Positions 27,873 to 36,424 of a stretch of DNA of 61,448 bases are shown one piece after another. How positions within the stretch are numbered: the stretch's first letter is position 1; each line of letters starts with the position of its first letter. Below the pieces are notes generated by a model. It was not told the DNA's origin. It worked only from the letters and a program-made list of their open reading frames with translations, and ran no database searches. Both the position numbers and the translations under genes were made by a program. Origin of the DNA: Saprospiraceae bacterium. Lineage in GTDB: Bacteria > Bacteroidota > Bacteroidia > Chitinophagales > Saprospiraceae. The stretch spans positions 1 to 61,448 of the forward strand of contig JAIYAP010000036.1 of NCBI GenBank assembly GCA_027488935.1. Direction: 5' to 3'.

Positions 27873-29507
27873 ATGACAGAAAATAATAATACAAAATTGC
27901 AGATTCGCCTTCCTTTGTTATTTGCCCTTACCCTTGCGGTGGGTATGTTTATTGGACAAAAATTGCCCCACCGCGATGGTTTTGCGCGTTTTTTGCCCAA
28001 CAGTGCCGCTGGAGCCCAGGCTGGTGCGATTGAAGAGGTGATGCGTTATATTGCATCTCGATATGTCGATTCTGTTCAAATGGACGAAATCAAAACCTCG
28101 GCCATCGACGAAATGCTCAAACACCTGGATCCACATTCGGTGTACATCACACCCGATGAATTACAAGCCGTGGAGGACGATATGAGCGGTGGGTTTGAAG
28201 GGATTGGCATTGAATTTATCATGGTACAGGATACCATGCAGGTCGTTACACCGCTTTCGGGCGGACCATCGGAAGCAGCGGGTATCCTGGCAGGCGACCG
28301 GATCATTTCCATCAATGATACCACCATTGCGGGGATTAAGATGGATAATGGCAAGATTTACAAGAAATTACGCGGAAAAAAAGGCTCTACCGTAAAAATT
28401 GGGATTCAACGGGGCAAAGCAGCCGATTTGCGCTTTTTTAACATCGTACGGGATGTTATTCCGGTAAAAAGTGTCGAAGTAGCCTATATGCTTGACGCGC
28501 ACAACGGCTATGTCAAAATTAATCGGTTTAGTTCTAAAACCTATACTGAGTTTATGGAAGCGATTCGGCCCTTAGCCGAAGAAAAAGGCATGCAAAACCT
28601 GGTGCTCGATTTGCGTGGAAATCCGGGCGGTTACCTGAACGAGGCAACCGAACTATTGAGCCAGTTTTTTCCAAGTGGCAAATTGTTGGTGTACACAGAA
28701 GGTCGCACTGAATCGCGCCGCGAATACAAAAGCAATGGACGGGTGCGTTTTAATATTCAACAAATTGCGGTGTTGATCGATGAAGGTTCGGCTTCTGCCA
28801 GTGAAATTGTGGCGGGTGCCATTCAGGACCACGACCGTGGCTGGGTGATTGGGCGCCGTTCTTTTGGAAAAGGATTGGTGCAGGAACAATACCCTTTGTC
28901 GGACGGCGGTGCGTTGCGGCTTACCATTTCCCGGTATTTTACCCCCAGTGGCCGATCTATTCAAAAGGCATATAAAAACAACCAGGACTATGAAAAAGAT
29001 GCCGTGCACCGCTTGGAAAATGGTGAATTGAGCGATGGCAGCAAGTTTAAGCCGATGGATAGCACCCAGTTTTATACCGGACAAGGGCGCATTGTATACG
29101 CTGGAGGTGGTATTTCGCCGGATGTATTTATTCCGATCGATACCAGTTTTGCGAACCCGTCTTTTTATGCAGCGCGTCAATTAACTGCGGAGTTTATTGC
29201 CCGCTGGATGGAAGGGCAGCCCAAAACCAGTTTTCCGGCCGATTTGTCTGCCTTTTTGCGACAATATAAAATTTCAGATGCGTTTTTTGCCGAGTTTTTG
29301 GCGTATGCAGCACAGCAAAAGCCCGATCTAAAGTCCAAGGAACTTTTAAAAAGCAAAGCAGCCCTTTGTTTGAGTTTAAAAGCGCGCATTGCCAAAAGTC
29401 TGTTTCAGGATACTGGGTTGTACTCGGTGTATAATGACGATGATCCGGCGATCGACAAGGCGGTACAATTGTTGGACCGTGCTGCGCCTTTAGTTGGGGG
29501 AAAGTAG
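27873..29507 (+). CDS. ctpA: C-terminal processing protease (CtpA, peptidase S41A)
   Basis: This 544-residue S41 peptidase has an N-terminal membrane anchor (about residues 12-28). A PDZ domain lies at about 105-185 (GGFEGIGIEF, then AAGILAGDRIISIND). The protease core has LDLRGNPGGYLNEATELL, with the Ser-Lys dyad at S308 (EGSASASEIVAG) and K333 (RSFGKGLVQ). The 25-residue spacing matches Ser430/Lys455 of E. coli Tsp. The family cleaves C-terminal tails of periplasmic proteins. ATG 27873 is preferred to the TTG 6 bp upstream. It stands alone, divergent from the Lrp-type regulator gene. Confidence 0.95.
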   Translation: MTENNNTKLQIRLPLLFALTLAVGMFIGQKLPHRDGFARFLPNSAAGAQAGAIEEVMRYIASRYVDSVQMDEIKTSAIDEMLKHLDPHSVYITPDELQAVEDDMSGGFEGIGIEFIMVQDTMQVVTPLSGGPSEAAGILAGDRIISINDTTIAGIKMDNGKIYKKLRGKKGSTVKIGIQRGKAADLRFFNIVRDVIPVKSVEVAYMLDAHNGYVKINRFSSKTYTEFMEAIRPLAEEKGMQNLVLDLRGNPGGYLNEATELLSQFFPSGKLLVYTEGRTESRREYKSNGRVRFNIQQIAVLIDEGSASASEIVAGAIQDHDRGWVIGRRSFGKGLVQEQYPLSDGGALRLTISRYFTPSGRSIQKAYKNNQDYEKDAVHRLENGELSDGSKFKPMDSTQFYTGQGRIVYAGGGISPDVFIPIDTSFANPSFYAARQLTAEFIARWMEGQPKTSFPADLSAFLRQYKISDAFFAEFLAYAAQQKPDLKSKELLKSKAALCLSLKARIAKSLFQDTGLYSVYNDDDPAIDKAVQLLDRAAPLVGGK

Positions 29508-29715
29508 GGTGTGTTCTTTGCGGTACAAACAGGTAGATTGTCGAAAAAAAGCGCGTAAATTCATTGTGTTTTGGCGAATCTTTGCCATTATACCTTAATT
29601 TAATATAGTATTGCTTTTTAAAACAGTTGTATTCCCTTGAAATCTCCTAATATTGCACCTTGCTTGGTCTTGCGGTGTATGTTTTGACATCTTCTTCTAA
29701 AATAGTTTAATATAC

Positions 29716-31287
29716 ATGGAAAATTTAAAGCCTTCTGCCAATCTACGGTATGATGTGCCTGCTGCCATCGTTGTATTTTTGGTAGCCTTGCCGCTTTGTT
29801 TGGGCGTTGCACTTGCTTCGGGTGTCCCCTTGTTTTCGGGCATTATTGCCGGTGCAGTAGGCGGGATCGTGCTGGGTGTTTTAAGCAAATCGCCGCTCAG
29901 TGTAAGCGGGCCTGCCGCGGGCCTGACTGTTATTGTGTTAAATGCCGTCCAGACTTTACCTACTTTAGAAGCCTTTTTGCTTGCTGTTGTTTTAGCGGGC
30001 ATGTTCCAGTTGTTGCTTGGTATGACAGGCGCGGGGGTTATTGGCGACTTTATTCCGTCGTCGGTGATCAAAGGCATGCTTGCTGCTATCGGGGTAATCC
30101 TGATTTTGAAGCAAATCCCGCACGCAGTCGGGTATGATAAGGATTACGAGGGAGACTTTTCTTTTAACCAAAATGACGGTGAAAATACAATTTCAGAACT
30201 TTGGCATTTGCTCAATGCACATATTACGCTGGGAGCCTTGGTGATCGCCTCGGTTTCCATCGCTTTTTTATGGTGGTGGGATCATACGACCTTGCGCCGG
30301 AATGTCATTTTGAAATTATTGCCAGGTCCTTTGTTTGTGGTGCTGTTTGGGGTAGTGGCCAACTTGCTTTTCGCAAGTTATGTGCCTTCTTTGGCGATTG
30401 AACCAGAACACTTGGTGAAAATTCCGGTCGCTGAAAATGCAAGCGCTTTTTTGGGACAGTTTCGTTTTCCGGATTGGCGTCAAATTGGCAATCCTGCTGT
30501 CTGGACCATCGCAATTACCTTGGCTTTGGTAGCCAGTATTGAGACCTTATTGAGCATTGGGGCCATTGATAAACTGGATCCGTTTAAGCGCATTACCCCG
30601 ACCGAACATGAATTACGGGTGCAGGGCATTGGCAATATGGTGAGTGGGTTAATTGGCGGCATGCCGATCACTTCGGTGATTGTGCGCAGTTCAGCCAACG
30701 TTGCTTCAGGGGGCCGTACCCAGGCAGCCACCTTTTTACATGGCGTGATTTTGTTTACCTGTGCCGCCTTTATCCCCCATTTATTGAATTATATTCCTTT
30801 GGCGGCTTTGGCGGCGATCTTGATTTCCGTGGGTTTTAAACTCACTAAGCCAAAAATATTTTGGGAGGAGTACCAAAAAGGATGGACGCATTTAATTCCA
30901 TTTGCTGTTACCATATTGGCGATCTTGCTGACCGATTTATTGATCGGTATTGGGATCGGTTTGGTTGTGGGCACCTTTTTTGTGATGCGTAAAAATTACA
31001 AATCGGCGCTCACAGTCATGGCCGACGACAAAAACAATCATTTGATCCGATTTAAAAAAGACCTCTCCTTTATCCATAAATACGAGTTGCGAAAAGTATT
31101 TGCAGGATTGCCCAATGGCTGTAAAGTGCTGCTTGATTTAACCCGTATCGGATTTGTGGATTTGGATAATGCAGAAATCATCAATGACTTCATCAGTTCA
31201 GCGCAATTTCGCGACATTCAGGTAGAGGTCAAAATAACGGAAGGACAACTCATTCAAAAACATCTAAACTTAAACCAGGCTGTATGA
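29716..31287 (+). CDS. SulP-family anion transporter (SLC26 type)
   Basis: This 523-residue multi-pass membrane protein has about 11-14 helices with the SulP signatures DVPAAIVVFLVALPLCLGVA, GPAAGLTVIV and IGNMVSGLIGGMPITSV. It has a short C-terminal cytoplasmic STAS-like region (about residues 430-523, with VLLDLTRIGFVDLDNAEIIN). The family carries sulfate, bicarbonate or other anions with sodium or protons. The next gene, a carbonic anhydrase, overlaps its stop by 4 bases (ATGA). This arrangement favours bicarbonate as substrate, though that is inference. About 200 bp upstream lie between it and ctpA with nothing recognisable. Confidence 0.92.
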   Translation: MENLKPSANLRYDVPAAIVVFLVALPLCLGVALASGVPLFSGIIAGAVGGIVLGVLSKSPLSVSGPAAGLTVIVLNAVQTLPTLEAFLLAVVLAGMFQLLLGMTGAGVIGDFIPSSVIKGMLAAIGVILILKQIPHAVGYDKDYEGDFSFNQNDGENTISELWHLLNAHITLGALVIASVSIAFLWWWDHTTLRRNVILKLLPGPLFVVLFGVVANLLFASYVPSLAIEPEHLVKIPVAENASAFLGQFRFPDWRQIGNPAVWTIAITLALVASIETLLSIGAIDKLDPFKRITPTEHELRVQGIGNMVSGLIGGMPITSVIVRSSANVASGGRTQAATFLHGVILFTCAAFIPHLLNYIPLAALAAILISVGFKLTKPKIFWEEYQKGWTHLIPFAVTILAILLTDLLIGIGIGLVVGTFFVMRKNYKSALTVMADDKNNHLIRFKKDLSFIHKYELRKVFAGLPNGCKVLLDLTRIGFVDLDNAEIINDFISSAQFRDIQVEVKITEGQLIQKHLNLNQAV

Positions 31288-31931
31288 AACTCTACGAAAA
31301 ACTTTTATTAGAAAACAAGGTCTGGGCTGCCGAAATGGTACAAGAAGATCCCGGTTTTTTTGAACGGCTGGTGCATGTGCAGCGTCCGGAGATTTTATGG
31401 ATTGGTTGTTCGGATAGCCGTGTTCCACCCAATGACATCACCCAAACCAAACCCGGGGAGATTTTCATCCATCGTAACATTGCCAATATGGTGGTACACA
31501 CCGACCTCAACTTATTGAGCGTATTGCAATATGCGGTGGAGGTGTTGGAGGTAAACCATATTATCGTGTGCGGCCATTATGGCTGTGGCGGCGTAAAAGC
31601 GGCATTAACCCAGCATTCTTACGGTATTATCAATAAATGGTTGCGCAGCATCAAAGATGTGTATCGTTTTCACCAAGCCGAAGTAGATGCAATCGAGTCG
31701 GAAGAGTTGAAACTAAACCGCTTGATTGAATTGAATATTGAGGAACAGGTATTGAATTTGGCCAAAACCTCCATTGTACAACGCGCCTGGGGGCAGCGTA
31801 AAGCACCTCATTTGCATGGTTGGGTGTATGATTTGAAAGATGGCATTATTCACCCGGTATCAGAAATTGAAGCAGGTACCCGATTGGAACATGATATTTA
31901 CAACTTTGATAACCTCAACCAAATTTTATAG
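31284..31931 (+). CDS. can: Beta-class carbonic anhydrase
   Basis: This 215-residue protein has the beta-carbonic anhydrase zinc site: C42 and the D44/R46 dyad in IGCSDSRVPPND, then H98 and C101 in VCGHYGCGGVKAAL. It interconverts CO2 and bicarbonate in the cytoplasm. Its start codon overlaps the stop of the SulP transporter (ATGA), so the two proteins should be made together; one supplies what the other moves. The length is normal for the Can/CynT family. The stop codon lies inside the left arm of a short hairpin shared with the convergent gene. Confidence 0.96.
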   Translation: MKLYEKLLLENKVWAAEMVQEDPGFFERLVHVQRPEILWIGCSDSRVPPNDITQTKPGEIFIHRNIANMVVHTDLNLLSVLQYAVEVLEVNHIIVCGHYGCGGVKAALTQHSYGIINKWLRSIKDVYRFHQAEVDAIESEELKLNRLIELNIEEQVLNLAKTSIVQRAWGQRKAPHLHGWVYDLKDGIIHPVSEIEAGTRLEHDIYNFDNLNQIL

Positions 31932-31956
31932 GCTTCAGAAAATGGTTTAAGCCTAT
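31928..31956. terminator. Bidirectional hairpin that covers both stop codons of convergent genes
   Basis: ATAGGCTT (31928-31935) and AAGCCTAT (31949-31956) form an 8-bp stem. The left arm holds the TAG stop of the carbonic anhydrase gene (31929-31931) and the right arm the TAG stop of the DUF4230 gene (31953-31955, minus strand). It has no clear T-run, so function as a terminator is only likely. Confidence 0.45.
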
Positions 31957-33242
31957 TGCGGAATAAACACCTGGTTTCTAGGTTTTTTGGCAGGTTCTAC
32001 CGGCTGTATTGGGCTTTGGGGTCGTGGATCCTGGCGACCACCCGAATTGTTGTTGGCAGGTGCTGCGGGCTCTACAGATCCGTCTTGAAATCGGACTTGC
32101 AATTTGTATTTACGGTTGATGGATTTGACGATCGGCCCCATGATGAGGTGCATCACAGAATCGGCCCTTGATTTTGCTTTATCCAGTACTTTTTCTTGTT
32201 CAATAGCCTCTTGTCTGAATTGTCGACGCAGTTCATTAAAGTTGCTGTTCATCTCTTCTCCACTGATACCTGCCAAAAAACCGACATCCAGTTTGTCAAT
32301 GCGCGGATACACTTCATGCGACAAGATGGTTGCCGGTGGGAGGGTAATAAATACGGTCCCTTTTTTGGGACTAAATGTGACATCAAAAAACTGATCGAGT
32401 TTGAAACCAGCCTTGATCACACTAATTGCTTCTACCCGAATATCGGTTTCCGAAATGGAAATCCCGAATATTTTGTACTGCAGGGTTTTGTCCAGGCCCA
32501 TTTTACTGCGCAGTTCGTAAGTCGCCAATTCTGCAATTCCTTGCCGTACTTTTTCTTTCAATAAGCCACGGGAGGAGCTAAAATCAATGATTTCTGCTTT
32601 TTTTTGCAAGCGTGCCACCATAGGTTGCAATCCTTCGCGCAGGGCAATGGCACAGGGCGAATCGACTTCTTTGCCATTGGCCATGAGTCGGCCACCATTG
32701 GCTTTCAGCAGGGTGGCCATAATTTGGGTTACAAAAAAACAAGTGTATTTGCCTGCCACCTCATTGAATAACTGGACGGCCTGATTAGAATTGTCGTTGT
32801 ACCAGGTTTCATACAAAGTGCCAGCGGTATCCTTTAGTGCAACAAAGTCGTTGTAGTACAATCCTTTAAGATAGTCATGGTGGACCTGATACGCGGGTTC
32901 CAGGCCCCGTTTGAGGCTATCGGGCAGGTTCATCCGGTTGGCCACATGGTAGAGCAGCGAAACATTAAAATTGAATACCAGATCGTCGAATTCCTTGCGG
33001 TATTTTTCCGGGTTAGACAGGATTTGCAGCGTGGCCTCTTCATTGAGGTTGGGTTGAAAATCGCTGGGCATATAGGTAAGGCGCACTTGTTTAGGGTCGT
33101 CAAATAACCCGCCGCCGCTGAATAAGGTTCGGTAAATAACCAGACCTGCAACAATAATTAAAATAACCAATACAACCTGCCGGCTTCCCATCAAAGGGCC
33201 AGTCGAGTCTGTTCCATAATTTCCGCCGGGTCTATAATTCAT
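31953..33242 (-). CDS. DUF4230 family membrane-anchored protein
   Basis: This 429-residue protein has an N-terminal Gly/Pro-rich tail, one membrane helix (about residues 22-40, VVLVILIIVAGLVIYRTLF) and a large soluble part. Residues about 250-340 match the DUF4230 domain (YKIFGISISETDIRVEAIS, then KAGFKLDQFFDVTFSPKKG and LSHEVYPRIDKLD). That domain is widespread in Bacteroidota and Firmicutes and of unknown function. The C-terminal 45 residues are Pro/Gln-rich and disordered (RPQSPIQPVEPAKKP). It converges with the carbonic anhydrase gene and lies about 110 bp downstream of the dienelactone hydrolase gene. Confidence 0.8.
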   Translation of the reverse strand: MNYRPGGNYGTDSTGPLMGSRQVVLVILIIVAGLVIYRTLFSGGGLFDDPKQVRLTYMPSDFQPNLNEEATLQILSNPEKYRKEFDDLVFNFNVSLLYHVANRMNLPDSLKRGLEPAYQVHHDYLKGLYYNDFVALKDTAGTLYETWYNDNSNQAVQLFNEVAGKYTCFFVTQIMATLLKANGGRLMANGKEVDSPCAIALREGLQPMVARLQKKAEIIDFSSSRGLLKEKVRQGIAELATYELRSKMGLDKTLQYKIFGISISETDIRVEAISVIKAGFKLDQFFDVTFSPKKGTVFITLPPATILSHEVYPRIDKLDVGFLAGISGEEMNSNFNELRRQFRQEAIEQEKVLDKAKSRADSVMHLIMGPIVKSINRKYKLQVRFQDGSVEPAAPANNNSGGRQDPRPQSPIQPVEPAKKPRNQVFIPQ

Positions 33243-33262
33243 ACAAAATCCTGTTTATTACC

Positions 33263-33341
33263 AAAAGGGGGGATGTTTGCTGCAATCGTTGCAAATAATT
33301 TTGCCTAAAATTAAGTAATTTTACAACAAACATCCCCTTTT
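33263..33341. repeat. Spaced inverted repeat between DLH and DUF4230 genes
   Basis: AAAAGGGGGGATGTTTG (33263-33279) and CAAACATCCCCTTTT (33327-33341) pair over 15 bp with two bulged G, around a 47-nt loop. It could end the upstream leftward transcript or act on the start of the DUF4230 transcript. Its role is not determined. Confidence 0.4.
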
Positions 33342-33349
33342 CAACAAGT

Positions 33350-34180
33350 CTATTGTTTTTTCAGGTAATCGTTCACAACCGTGCGTGCAGCCTTTGCAGC
33401 AACTTCATTGTATTTAGGGTTGCTAGGATTGGCAAAAGCGTGGTCGGCGTCGTAGCGGTACACTTGCAGGCTCTTACCCGCCGTTTTCATGTTGGTTTCA
33501 AACTTCTGCACCACTTCGTCATTGATCCAGCGGTCTTTGCTGGCGTGTATGAAAACGACATTGCTGGCAAGTGTTTTCAGCACGTCGATATTTTCTTCCG
33601 GCATGCCATAGTACATCACACAGGCTTTGGTTTTGTCTTTCAGCAACAAAGCGGCTTTCAAGGACCAGCCACCGCCAAAGCACCAACCCATGGTACGGAA
33701 GTCGGCTTTTTTACCCGCAAAAACGGCAGACGCGGTGATAATGGAATTTGCGCGTTCTGGCTTGCATTCACCCATCAATTTACCTGCTTCTTCAGCATTT
33801 TTTGCCAATTTTCCGTCATACAAATCTACAGCCAATACATGCACATTAAGGGTTTTTGCCCAATAATCCGCTTCATTTTTGATGTAGTCATTCAGTCCCC
33901 ACCATTCATGGTAGAGCAAGATGTATTTGTTGGTTTTTTTGGGTGCTTTTGCAAGGTAGGCATTTGCGCTATCCTGACCTGCCACGGCAAAGCGCACCAT
34001 TTTACCCGTTAAATCGAAAGATTTCGATTCTGGCGAAGGGTGCATGGCTTGAAATTCAGCATCTTTTCCGAATTCTGCAAACGCCGCTTTCGGATCGTGG
34101 CACATCACATTTTGTTCGGTTTGTTTGCAGGCAAACAAACACAGCAACAGGGAAGATAATAAAAGGAATCGTTTTTGCAT
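33350..34180 (-). CDS. Dienelactone hydrolase-family lipoprotein
   Basis: This 276-residue protein has a lipoprotein signal (MQKRFLLLSSLLLCLFAC, lipid on Cys18) and a dienelactone-hydrolase alpha/beta-hydrolase domain. The nucleophile elbow is GWCFGGGWS with Cys as nucleophile, as in the family, then the Asp in HASKDRWIND and the His in DADHAFANPS. The LYHEWWGLN motif is also typical. Reactions are hydrolysis of lactones or esters; the substrate is unknown, and the protein would sit on a membrane surface rather than in the cytoplasm. Start 34180 gives the best signal sequence. It begins 22 bp after the rlmI stop and is probably co-transcribed with it. Confidence 0.9.
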   Translation of the reverse strand: MQKRFLLLSSLLLCLFACKQTEQNVMCHDPKAAFAEFGKDAEFQAMHPSPESKSFDLTGKMVRFAVAGQDSANAYLAKAPKKTNKYILLYHEWWGLNDYIKNEADYWAKTLNVHVLAVDLYDGKLAKNAEEAGKLMGECKPERANSIITASAVFAGKKADFRTMGWCFGGGWSLKAALLLKDKTKACVMYYGMPEENIDVLKTLASNVVFIHASKDRWINDEVVQKFETNMKTAGKSLQVYRYDADHAFANPSNPKYNEVAAKAARTVVNDYLKKQ

Positions 34181-34202
34181 TGGATGTGTTATTTTGAAAA
34201 GT

Positions 34203-35396
34203 CTAATCAATATAAAGGACCAGCCCTTTCAAATAAGCGCCTTCCGGGTGAAACAAACTCACCGGATGATCTGCTCCTTGCGTAAGGTGGTGTAATACCC
34301 GTGCATGCCGACCAACCTCTAATGCAGCGGAAACAATCGTATGATAAAAAAGTTCTCTGTCAACGACTTGGGAACAGGAGAAGGTAAACAGAATACCACC
34401 GGGTGCCAGTCGGCGAATAGCGGCTTCATTGAGGCGCTTGTAGCCTTGAATGGCGTTGTGGCGTTTTTCCAGGCTTTTGGCATACGCGGGCGGGTCGATT
34501 ACCATCACCTCGTACATCGGTCCTTCATTTTTAAGAAAGCGCAGGACATCTTCGGTGTAAGGCGTGTGTACGCCGGGGTAGGGGAGGTTTAAGCGTGCAT
34601 TTTCTTCGGTAATCTCCATGGCTTTGCCGGAAATATCCACCGAGTCTACAGAGGCTGCACCTGCTTTAAGGGCATATGCAGAAAAGCCGCCGGTGTAACA
34701 AAATGCGTTCAAGACCGATTTTCCGTGTACGTATTGTTGCAGGAGTTGGCGGTTATCGCGCTGATCGAGGAAAAAGCCGGTTTTTTGCCCGGTCACCCAA
34801 TCTATTTTAAACTGCACATCGTTTTCGCGTACCACCACGCTTTCCAGGCTACCGGCACCGATGAGGTAACCATTGGTTTGGAGTTCGGCATACTGGGGCG
34901 GCAGGGTTTCCTTGCTTTTGTCGTACACGGCTTGCAAAGTCAGCCCTTGCAGACGCATGAGCGCGCTGGCAATGAGGGCGCGCTGGCGGTGCATGCCAAT
35001 GCTGTGGCATTGCACAACGGCCGTGTCGCCATACACGTCTATAATAAGGCCCGACAGTCCATCGCCTTCACCATGAATTAAGCGAAAACAATTGGTGTGC
35101 GGGTTCGGCACCAGACCAGCAGTATGGCGGGCTTGCAGCGCACGCTGGATTTTTTCTACCCAAAATTCGGGCTGATTTAGGTCGGCGGGTTCAAAACTCA
35201 GTACCCGAACGGTGATACTTCCGTGGTGAAAATGACCAATTCCGAGGAACTGATTCTGTTTGTCGTAAACAGCTACCGGATCTCCGTCTTGGGGGCTTCC
35301 TTCCACTCTTGCGATCGCTCCGGAGAAAACCCAGGGGTGAAAACGTCGCAATGCCAGGTCTCTACCTGATTTTAAAACTATTCGGTCTATTTGCAT
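34203..35396 (-). CDS. rlmI: 23S rRNA (cytosine-C5)-methyltransferase RlmI-like
   Basis: This 397-residue protein has an N-terminal PUA domain (about 1-80, RRFHPWVFSGAI). A Rossmann-fold SAM-dependent methyltransferase follows, with motif I VLNAFCYTGGFSAYALKAGA, the acidic VDSVDISGKAME, motif IV VIDPPAYAKS and motif VI LFTFSCSQVV carrying the catalytic Cys. This architecture and length match RlmI (YccW), which makes m5C1962 in 23S rRNA. The family also contains close relatives, so the exact site is inferred. It is first in a leftward transcription unit with the dienelactone hydrolase gene. It diverges from cas6 across 232 bp. Confidence 0.9.
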   Translation of the reverse strand: MQIDRIVLKSGRDLALRRFHPWVFSGAIARVEGSPQDGDPVAVYDKQNQFLGIGHFHHGSITVRVLSFEPADLNQPEFWVEKIQRALQARHTAGLVPNPHTNCFRLIHGEGDGLSGLIIDVYGDTAVVQCHSIGMHRQRALIASALMRLQGLTLQAVYDKSKETLPPQYAELQTNGYLIGAGSLESVVVRENDVQFKIDWVTGQKTGFFLDQRDNRQLLQQYVHGKSVLNAFCYTGGFSAYALKAGAASVDSVDISGKAMEITEENARLNLPYPGVHTPYTEDVLRFLKNEGPMYEVMVIDPPAYAKSLEKRHNAIQGYKRLNEAAIRRLAPGGILFTFSCSQVVDRELFYHTIVSAALEVGRHARVLHHLTQGADHPVSLFHPEGAYLKGLVLYID

Positions 35397-35528
35397 GAAT
35401 CAATCATAAAAAACCAATATAGGTGCCATCCACCAAATACAGTTTTCCAGATGCAAAGGTACCCTTACTTTCCATTTTTAGAAGCAAAGCCGAGTCAATG
35501 ATGTAAAAACAATATAAAGTTAAATTTA

Positions 35529-35561
35529 TTTGTAGTTAAAACAAACTTTTGTGTACTTTTC
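35529..35561 (+). promoter_or_regulatory. Candidate promoter of cas6 (TTTG, 21 bp, TACTTTTC)
   Basis: TTTG (35529-35532) and TACTTTTC (35554-35561) are separated by 21 bp, close to the Bacteroidota -33/-7 consensus TTTG-N19-21-TAnnTTTG (one mismatch at the last base). The predicted start of RNA is about 60 bases before cas6. Confidence 0.4.
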
Positions 35562-35628
35562 GCCGCGAAAAAGACCAGAAGCACTATTGCTTAAGCTTTA
35601 ATCTGTCTTTTAATCATATTTCTACGCT

Positions 35629-36420
35629 ATGCGAATTCAATTTAGCCTCTCCTGTCAGAAAGGCACAATAATACCCATCAACTACCAGTCCGAAATTTCG
35701 AATTGGGTATTCGCCGTTTTGTCCAAAGCGGGCGCTGAGCTTTCTGCACATGTTCAGCAACTAGGGTACGACCTTAGTTCGCGCAACTTTAAGTTGTTTA
35801 CTTTTAGCTCCCTGGCTATTTATCCATATGAAATGGACCAGGTGAAGCAAGAGTTTAAATTGCTTGGAAACCAGGTCAAACTCAACATTTCGTTGTACCT
35901 CGATCCCTCTTACGAGCAGCAAGTAATTCATTTGTTCCGCCAGTTACCCCTTACCCTGGGTACCTTGGAAGGCAAGCCTGCACAATTTGAAGTGAAGCAC
36001 TGGCAAATTATGCAGAAGCCTAATTTTAAGGACACGATGCAATTTAAGTCGGTTTCTCCGATTTCGATCACAACGATTGAGGAGATTAAAACGACCAATC
36101 CGTATTTGCTGCCAGATAGTGAAATGTACGACATTAGTTTCTTTCACCACGCCGTACGTCGCTTCAAGGCCGCTAATCAATTCAAATCATTGGCGACCCT
36201 GAAATTACTGGATCCTGCATTTCCTATGCAGTATCGGTTGATTGGGCAAGCTAAATCGCGGCTGATCCACTTAAAACCGAATCCCGATGCAATTAATCAG
36301 TTGCGGGGTTTTGTTTATGAATTTGAGGTCAGTATGCCGATTCCCCTCATAGAGTTTTGTTATTATGCAGGGTTTGGAGAATATCCGCACCTGGGTTTTG
36401 GTTTTGTTGATTTAAAATAA
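35629..36420 (+). CDS. cas6: Orphan CRISPR-associated endoribonuclease Cas6
   Basis: This 263-residue protein has the Cas6 plan: two ferredoxin-like halves, the early motif NFKLFTFSSLAI (about 53-64) and a C-terminal Gly-rich loop, YYAGFGEYPHLGFGFVD, matching the G-x-G-(5-7)-G-x-G RNA-binding loop of the family. His41 sits a few residues before the FKLFTFS motif, where the catalytic His often lies. Cas6 cleaves CRISPR repeat RNA to make crRNAs. No repeat array and no other cas gene is in the window, so the gene is alone. It has its own likely promoter and a small lipoprotein gene 4 bp downstream. It may process an array elsewhere or have another role. Confidence 0.85.
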   Translation: MRIQFSLSCQKGTIIPINYQSEISNWVFAVLSKAGAELSAHVQQLGYDLSSRNFKLFTFSSLAIYPYEMDQVKQEFKLLGNQVKLNISLYLDPSYEQQVIHLFRQLPLTLGTLEGKPAQFEVKHWQIMQKPNFKDTMQFKSVSPISITTIEEIKTTNPYLLPDSEMYDISFFHHAVRRFKAANQFKSLATLKLLDPAFPMQYRLIGQAKSRLIHLKPNPDAINQLRGFVYEFEVSMPIPLIEFCYYAGFGEYPHLGFGFVDLK

Positions 36421-36424
36421 TGAA

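Noticed and set aside
33353-34012. Open frame of 219 codons on the plus strand over the dienelactone hydrolase gene
   Set aside because: It mirrors a gene with a clear signal peptide and catalytic motifs; no independent start signal or domain is seen.
35397-35628. CRISPR leader or repeats upstream of cas6
   Set aside because: No repeated 25-40-bp unit is present in the 232 bp; only a promoter-like stretch is seen.
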